Notes under the pieces: model-generated
What the model was told of the DNA's origin: nothing
Database searches by the model: none
What the model saw: only the letters and a program-made list of their open reading frames with translations
Shown: positions 56,801-64,000 of the stretch, piece by piece
Layout of the letters: each line of letters begins with the position of its first letter
How positions within the stretch are numbered: the first letter of the stretch is position 1
Made by a program: the position numbers and the translations under genes
From: Strigamia acuminata
Taxonomy: Eukaryota; Arthropoda; Chilopoda; Geophilomorpha; Linotaeniidae
Direction: 5' to 3'
DNA: 64,000 nt
NCBI GenBank assembly: GCA_949358305.1
Contig: OX442315.1
Coordinates: 32,762,427-32,826,426, forward strand

Positions 56801-58477
56801 TTGTAGGGAAACAGTAGTTTTATAATAATAACTGAATGTAGGGGTTGCGAAATGGCTCTAAACATACTTCTACAATTTTGCAGTACATGCTACCTATCGT
56901 ATTACTCGGCTTTAAGCCGCATGCCGTTGGACATGGATTTACCAGGTTTTTGGAATTCCAGTCAAATAGTTTATACTAGGGCTGAGGCTAAGTGGGAATT
57001 TTTTTTTTGAATTCTTGATTAGTGGAAACGTGATCTCCTAGTCCCCTCTATACCCCCTATGTCTGTGTAACATGAATTCTGAAAAATCCTGTATATACCT
57101 GGGGTCGCGTAGAAATTTCTCGGGAGAAAAAGGGGTCGCAAGTGGAAAAAGTTTAAGAAGTGTTCTTAATATTTCAATTGTGTTATAGTGTCTACTGATG
57201 TTTCAAAGGAATAGTCAGCAAAAATCAAATTAAAAAAAAATTTATTTTACATAAAAATAATGATTTTTTTAAAATGGGGTCACAAAATGACCCATCTTAG
57301 GGTTGGAAGGCTTAAAATCACACTTGAAAGTGCGCATTGAGATACATATTTTAATGCAGTAACTTTAAACATGACATGTCATCTCCTTTTGTCATTCAAA
57401 TGGAGAACTTGATAGTTGGCAAACTCGTCATGTCATATCTTCGAGGCGTGCAACAAGATTATACATTCTTTGCTCAATCCGCCATTTTAAACCCGAGTCG
57501 GAGCACTCAATAAATCTGTCTCACGTCGAAATAATCTGCCTCCTCTCAGACTTGCATTTTCAATACATCTGCCAGTCAAAATTATCGGTGTCTTGATCGG
57601 ATTAACTAAGAGAAGCGAATGCGATCGATTTAATAATCTTCGAATTTGGCAAAACGCAACCATTTTGCCGTATCTTCAAAGCCGAAAGTTAAAGATACAA
57701 AACAAGTGTTTTGTATTTCTCTGGCTGGCTTGTTGGCCATTTGTATTTGTAAATGAACCTCGCTTGTTCCGATAATCCACGTGTGGACATTACCGGATGG
57801 GTTTAATATCCCCTTGCGGTTTTATTGATCGTCCAGCTGTTTCCATGTGATTGGTGAAGAAAGGCCTGTGAGGGTTCTTGAGCGACCATCACTCTTGAGA
57901 AATGTAGAGAACGAATTTCCGTGTCTCTTCTTGCCTATGCGATTTTTGTTATCATGGTAACGGAGGTTTTTAAGTTGCTCGGTTGCTACGACAACCTTCG
58001 GCTCCACTGAATGGATGATCTTGATCGTGGTCCTCGAATTTACTTCTTTTCAAAATATTATTGAATGAACTTAGAATTTATTCTTGAATATTGTTACGGG
58101 AACGTATCGTCTCAATTTGCCGCCATGTTTGTGGAAAATCTTTTGTTGTTGTTGTCCATTTTAATGGGTATTAAGCTACAGTTTCCGCTCAGTGTTTTGA
58201 TGCTGAATTCCAACTGCGCATTACGTTCTGCGCATGCATTTGACAACGATTGCAAAGCTTGTTTCACACACAGGACATAAAGAACGAAAAACGGCACCGT
58301 GTTGTCAATTAATGTTGATTTTACTTTATTTTAGCATTATTAGGTCTAAAAAATTAGGGCTAACACAAATTAGGGTTAACACACGCTACCATTCGGTACC
58401 AGTGCCCAGGCAGTGGTTTAATATAGGGAAAATAGTACTTGCTAACTTACTGATGGGGCAAAAATAAAAGTGGGAGG
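53873..58477. other. No gene recognised; scattered repeat fragments
   Basis: Fragments of the ACCGTATTACC family (about 56895-56980) and of the CAGTT-GCGC family (about 58179-58345) are visible. A GGGGTCGC...GGGGTCACA pair at 57105-57310 may be an eroded hAT element. No protein-coding exon could be supported. Confidence 0.35.
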
Positions 58478-58907
58478 TATACTCGAGTTGCACTCAAAAA
58501 GGCACCTCACAATGTGTACTCCCATTGGTCGAGCCAGTTTACTGGTGTAGTGATCCGGAAAAGTAGACCCAAACACCAGAATTGCATTACAATGTACAGA
58601 CATTGTAATCGATTGCCTAGGCAACGGCCTAAAATTCAAACTTCCAGACGATGTAAGCAATAAACACAACAAACATGAGTTTGACATTTTTTAATGTGTA
58701 AAACTTCATTTTAATGATGGAAATAACATTTTTTATTAAATAAAATCAAAATAACATTAACTAAACTAGTCATAAAAATCACAACAATAAATAAAAATCA
58801 AAACTACTTCTCTTAGTAGTAGCATACAGTCTGGAGTTAGTAGTAAACTGGCTCGACCAATGGGAGTACACATTGTGAGGTGCCTTTTTGAGTGCAACTC
58901 GAGTATA
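58478..58907. mobile_element. MITE, TATACTCGAGTTGCACTC ends, copy 2
   Basis: Perfect TATACTCGAGTTGCACTC inverted ends, GG on both sides. It is collinear with 40194-40612 in inverse orientation, with a longer inverted arm (GGCACCTCACAATGTG, ACTCCCATTGGTCGAGCC). Confidence 0.88.
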
Positions 58908-59364
58908 GGTACAAACGGCGCCCTTTGAATCTTCACTTACAAATCATGGGTGGTAGGAAATAGAGTCGATGCAATATCTGATTTGTATTGTGTCAGAAGT
59001 TTGTTTGGCGCTGCTGTCAATGAATGATGTTGGTGAATGGGATCTGAGGAGTTCTTGCGCTATTGTGATCATTTTGAAAGCATGTCTTTTAATTAAGAAA
59101 AAGTTCATTATGCTCGATAACAAAAGACTGCTTAACGAATCCAAAAAATTGGGGGTTTTATATGGAATAAAAGAAGGAATTAAAGTGTCTATAATTTGGA
59201 TATAAAAAAAAAGCCACAACAGAAAATAATAGTATGCCTATTATCACCATATGGTTCAAAGATGGATCCACTCTGAAATGTTTAATGACAAAATGACTAA
59301 TATCTAAATATCTAAGCCGAAATGTCTAATGCCCAAAATGTTTAATCCAAAATATGATGACTTT

Positions 59365-59526
59365 TGTTATTGGTTTGCTAATGGTAATATATTTTGTAAA
59401 ATGTATTCCATATATTGTTATTTGTCAAGTGTGAATGCATTATTCAATTCAATTCCGCAAAATGCTGTACATTTCAGAATGCATCAAGTGAAGAGCGATA
59501 TACAGTATTGTAAAATACATTTTTGA
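59365..59526. repeat. AATGCATT-rich palindromic repeat, copy 3 (shorter)
   Basis: GTAATATATTTTGTAAAATG, TTCCGCAAAATGCTGTAC and CAGAATGCATCAAGTGAA match the two other copies. Confidence 0.6.
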
Positions 59527-60195
59527 ACCAGCGGGAATTCCCACCGGTTTAACGTGGAGATTGGGGTCTCCATTTAAACACTCTCATTCTGACATTTAAC
59601 TCCTCCACTAACCGAGACCCACCTTTTGATTCGCCGTTAACTAAAACTTTAATCCGACAAACATAAAAGAGAATTAGAAGAGGAGATTGGCTTTTACCTC
59701 ATTTTTACGCGACGTGCGGGATCGAGCACGACGAGCATGCTAGTCGACTGAAAAACTCGTCGACCAGAACTAATTGCACGTTTTCTTCTTATTCCCTTTT
59801 TTATTTTTCATTTTTCATTGGTTTTAGGGTTCTTGATAAAAAGAAAGAAGACGAAAAAAGAATTATTTTCACATTCTTCTTTTAGCTCTTCGGTCTTTTG
59901 TGTTTGATTAAGCCTGCGAGTTAGCGTAGAATACTCGAGCAATCTAATCTGTTATTCTAATTCATCTCAAACAATGCTCCGAGTAGTTTCGTTTCATCAA
60001 ATAAGGCAAAGATAAAGAGCACTAGATGTTTGCTTATTTTTGATTTAAAGGAAATTAAAAATTTGCAAAATTGACTTTAAAGTTGATCTTTCTATTTATT
60101 TCGTTTATTTTTAATGCTAGACTATCGCAAATTCTGAGAGAGAGAAACAAATCTGGATTATTTAGATTTTAAATGGTTGAAATAAAAGCATAATT

Positions 60196-61120
60196 AAGGG
60201 GTTTCATTAAATGAGCGATTAGTTGATTACTTTGATTAGTCGATTACTTGATGTGTCATGTGACTGGATTCAACCAATCTCGAGAATAATCATTTCATCA
60301 AATAAGCAACTAAGGAACTAATCAAGTAATCACCCCAAATCATGATTTTCTGATGACTTGGGCCGATTTTAAGTGCTCTTTCTCGACTGAAACCAACATG
60401 GCGGCGCCAGACCCGCTTAAACTACACAAGGTCATAATACAACTCCTCGGAGAAAGTATGCGATACTTTTTCTGCTTCAAAAAATCAGTAGAAAAAGTTC
60501 CTGTAAAAAATTGGTGTTAAAGATTTAGATGGAATCAATAAAGGGCTAAATAATAACAACATCTAATCTCACTTTTGGCTATTTACAAAAAATAAGAAAA
60601 AAATTCTGAGCTGAGAAATCCCATGTTTTCTTAACATGGAGTTGGAAAAAAGTATCAGATTGTTGCAAGCAGTGGAAATAATTATGCGATATAACAAAGT
60701 CTGCTCAGTTTAGGTTAAACTAAACACATGAAACAAGTTAGGTAGTTGCAATTATTATTTGTAGGAATTTTTTTTTAAACAATTGCAACGTATTTAAGTT
60801 ACAATTTAAACAATTCCGCCCATCAGAGAAATAATCACATAATCAGATTTTTGTTCGGCCCTCAATAATTGAGTGATTATGATTACAGTCGAAACTCTCT
60901 ATAACGAATCGCAAGGGACCCTAAAAATCGATTCGTTATAACGAAAATTCGTTATATCGAAATTTTTTAACATGGTGTTCTATGGCCAACCAGCCAAACA
61001 AGCCATTTTTAGGTATTCGTTATATCGATAATTCGTAATATCGCGATTCGTTATAAAGAGTTTAGACTGTATTACAATAATCAACTAATCACAATAATCG
61101 CTCATTTAATGAAATTCCTT
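60196..61120. mobile_element. Long AAGGGGTTTCATTAAATGAGC-family element, sister copy
   Basis: AAGGGGTTTCATTAAATGAG and CTCATTTAATGAAATTCCTT ends, ATT on both sides. A plus-strand ATG near 60399 opens a 41-codon frame beginning MAAPDPLKLHKVIIQLLGES and stopping shortly after. It lacks the acidic-ORF segment of the copy at 46731 and carries a nested pogo-like MITE (60886-61069). Confidence 0.8.
60886..61069. mobile_element. Pogo/Tigger-like MITE, CAGTCGAAACTC family, nested
   Basis: CAGTCGAAACTCTCTATAAC to inverted GTTATAAAGAGTTTAGACTG, TA on both sides. It is a shorter relative of 29510-30041, inserted in the right arm of the element at 60196-61120. Confidence 0.85.
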
Positions 61121-63189
61121 ATTGTGTAGAAAGAAGTGGGCTTTAATCCGTTTATTTGGTGAAAATGAAGAAATTTTAATCGCCGTTTACTTTTAAAACC
61201 CAAAACTAAACCACAAACAGAAACAAAAGCGAAATAATCTCGTACACGTTAGTTTGACGTGTTTTAGCGATTTTTCTCTCGTGAATCACGGAAATCTTTT
61301 TGTTAAATTCCTTTCCATTTAGCATATTTTATCGGCTGGGCCAGCTGGCCAGGTGCAACCCTCCGAGGGATTTAACAAAATCTCTGTAGTGCTGTCGTGG
61401 GTGAGATAAAAATGGGCGGAAGTAAATTAAGAGGCGTGAATAATTTAGGGTTATAAATTGCGAGTGGGCTGTCGGCGATGTAAACAAATTAAATTACCAA
61501 AATAGAAAGAGGAGAAAAAATAAAAAATAAAAGCTAAAAATAAACGTTTCGTATTTGTAAACACGACATTGTCGAAGACGTCTTATCAGATGATGTAATC
61601 GGAGAAAATGTCACATCGGGCAACATCAACTCGGAAATGGAGTAGAAGTGAATTCATTCTGGAAATTGATGAGAGCTCGCTGCTGGAACCCCGGGCGAGA
61701 AGCAACCGTTTATTGATCGGGTTTTGCAACACCCCCGCCCGGCTGGCACTTTCAAAGTGTCTTCCTTTTACCATCTCGTGGAAATCTTATGATCAATGTT
61801 TGTTTTGTTTGCTGCCATCAGGAACGAGAGGATTAAATGAATGTGCTGGCAATGCAATAGGAAACACGGTTTTTTCTGTTGTTCGGTTTACATGTCGAAA
61901 TAATTCGCTTTACCGTACGGTAAATTAGGATTTTATTTTCGGAAAATTGAACATTTAGGAAGAAATTTTTTTTTTTTGTAAATTATTTTTTTTTGGAAAA
62001 TCGAGCGAATTTTTTCGCCGGGAAAACGATTTTGGTCCGGCCGACTTCGGCTCATTTGAAGCGGCTTAATCGAAATCAGTTTTCCGCGCACATGGTTGCA
62101 ACATGTTGTTTTGTGCTATAGTGAAAGTTTGTGTCTAACCGAATGGTTATGAATAAACAAAAGTATTTTAACGACCCACACGGTTAAAAAAAAATACGCA
62201 ATACATTGTTTTTATGAGAACTTAAGCAATTAGAATAAAACTCGACTTAATCGTCCAATCCGTACGTAAAATTTTGTATTTAAATCACATCCAACTGTAC
62301 TCCCAAACCGGAAATACAATCGAATTAGGAAGAAGCGCCACTCTCTTTAGTCTTTTGTCCCCATTTAGCTGCTAAAAGCTCCGCCTGGAGCTGCCAGACA
62401 CGCTTCACTGCACAGTTCTTAGTAAATATATTGGTTATCGAGATAGGGATTGCCAGACGCCGACAAACAAACAATTATTGAAATCTTTTCGTCGTAGTTT
62501 CTTCAATCCTAACCAATCTACTTCAAATTCCACCTCCAACTTGATCGATACAATCTATCCCTTCATTAACAAAGAGAGAATTCAATTATAATTAAAACTA
62601 ATTTGGTGCCAACCAGTTGTCCTCATTATTTCTCTGCGTGCAATGATGAAAGGATTAAAGATGGCGCTGAGACAACTCGCGAATTAAAGAATGAAAGTGC
62701 AATAAATTGGTTACGATGTCACTAATTTGTCGAATCCAATTTTTGGAATTCGATTATCTTAAAGAGGATCTTTTTTGTGAAGTAATGATCAAAGTTAGAA
62801 ATTTAATAAAGATTCAAGGGGTACATGTTGATGGGTTTTTGCAGTGTCTAGAGATATTGGTCACCAACTGCTCTTCATGCTTGACATGTAATGGTGTCTC
62901 TTCCCATTACACGTCGCGTGACATGAAACATCGGTTTTTATGGACGGAAAACTTGCACAAAGTCTTCGGTGCAAAAAGTTGTCACGTATCGCCATTCACC
63001 AGACGCCTTGTTAGGAGTGATCTCTCGCTTTGTCTGTGTCATATCGAGCCAGGGCTGCAATTTATATCTGGTACGCTTCCGGAGTCTGTAAGGGCAACAG
63101 GATGTGGATGTTGGTTTGGGTTTATTGCTTTTGTCTGCTCTTAATCCGGGATTTGTGGGGTTTTATTCGGAGATGGAGGGATCAGGATT
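61121..63189. other. No recognised gene; one 145-codon ORF of unknown status
   Basis: Less repetitive than the preceding 30 kb. The plus-strand ORF at 62707-63144 (Cys-rich stretches CSSCLTC and GCGCWFG) and the ORF pair at 61.6-61.9 kb show no family I recognise, and lack support from splice context or conserved motifs. Confidence 0.3.
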
Positions 63190-63204
63190 TTCGAAAAATG
63201 ATGT

Positions 63205-63990
63205 TTTTTCCAAATAGTCAGGATTTTGGAAAAATAGTCAGGATTTTGGAAAAAATAGTCAGGATTTTTGAAAAAATAGTCAGGATTTTGGAAAAAATAG
63301 TCAGGATTTTGGAAAAATAGTCAGGATTTTGGAAAAAATAGTCAGGATTTTGGAAAAAATAGTCAGGATTTTGGAAAAAATAGTCAGGATTTTGTAAAAA
63401 ATAGTCAGGATTTGTAAAAAAAAAATAGTCAGGATTTTGAAAAAATAGTCAGGATTTTGGGAAAATAGTCAGGATTTTGGAAAAAATAGTCAGGATTTTG
63501 AAAAAATAGTCAGGATTATGTAAAAAAAATAGTCAGGATTTTGGAAAAAATAGTCAGGATTTTGGAAAAATAGTCATGATTTTGTAAAAAATAGTCAGGG
63601 TTTTGGAAAAATAGTCAGGATTTTGAAAAAAATAGTCAGGATTTTGGAAAAAATAGTCAGGATTTTGGAAAAAATAGTCAAGATTTTGAAAAAATAGTCA
63701 TGATTTTGTAAAAAATAGTCAGGATTTTGTAAAAAATAGTCAGGATTTTGTAAAAAATAGTCAGGATTTTGTAAAAAATAGTCAGGATTTTGGAAAAAAT
63801 AGTCAGGATTTTGGAAAAAATAGTCAGGATTTTGGAAAAATAGGCAGAATTTTGTAAAAATAGTCAGGATTTTGTAAAAAATAGTCAGGATTTTGGAAAA
63901 ATAGGCAGGATTTTGTAAAAAAATAGTCAGGATTTTGTAAAAAATCAGGATTTTACTACAAAATCATGATTTTAGAAAAATAAATCAGAA
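63205..63990. repeat. Minisatellite, about 20-21-bp TAGTCAGGATTTTGGAAAAA unit
   Basis: Nearly forty tandem copies with small variants (GG/GT before the A-run, A-run length 4-8, occasional GGCAGG or CATGAT), decaying at the right edge of the window. The short ORFs across it are repeat artefacts. Confidence 0.95.
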
Positions 63991-64000
63991 TTTTTAGAGG

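Overview
This is a eukaryotic nuclear window, AT-rich and intron-rich, with GT-AG introns, animal gene families, many short non-autonomous DNA transposons (MITEs) and intronic minisatellites. All recognised genes are conserved bilaterian genes: TRIM45, FOXRED1, TMCO1, TMEM268, a Polycomblike (MTF2/PHF19) gene, TYW3, a DPP7/PRCP-type peptidase and an orphan class A GPCR. A non-dipteran arthropod or another protostome invertebrate is the best guess. The sequence does not fix the species.

The left 19.6 kb is compact and gene-dense. In order: TRIM45 5' part (minus, running off the left edge), FOXRED1 (plus, 9 coding exons), TMCO1 (minus, 5 exons, tail-to-tail with FOXRED1), TMEM268 (plus, 8 coding exons, head-to-head with TMCO1), Polycomblike (minus, 11 exons, tail-to-tail with TMEM268), TYW3 (minus, 7 exons) and the first two exons of a peptidase S28 gene (plus, head-to-head with TYW3). 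I followed exon boundaries by reading phase and family alignment from memory, and every junction given keeps frame. The genes serve unrelated housekeeping roles: ubiquitin ligation, complex I assembly, ER calcium and membrane-protein biogenesis, Polycomb repression, tRNA wybutosine synthesis and lysosomal proteolysis. They look like independent neighbours sharing promoters and 3' ends.

The right 44 kb (19.6-64 kb) is a repeat-rich desert with one clear gene, a GC-rich intronless GPCR ORF on the minus strand at 30.65-31.69 kb. No later exon of the S28 peptidase could be recognised, so if that gene is intact its second intron exceeds 44 kb and the GPCR lies inside it on the opposite strand. The desert contains at least eight MITE families with recognisable terminal inverted repeats (TIRs) and target-site duplications (TSDs). 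Several are nested, and three nested insertions have a paralogous empty site inside this same window. One element (46.73-47.84 kb) carries a roughly 640-bp segment with a long acidic ORF that its sister copy at 60.2-61.1 kb lacks. A degenerate Tc1-type transposase, a 5S-rRNA-like relic and a roughly 0.8-kb minisatellite at the right edge complete the picture.

I found no CRISPR array, operon or prokaryotic system. The most unusual items are the ORF-carrying transposon, the GPCR with a KTxxY motif in place of NPxxY, and the internally verifiable nested insertions.
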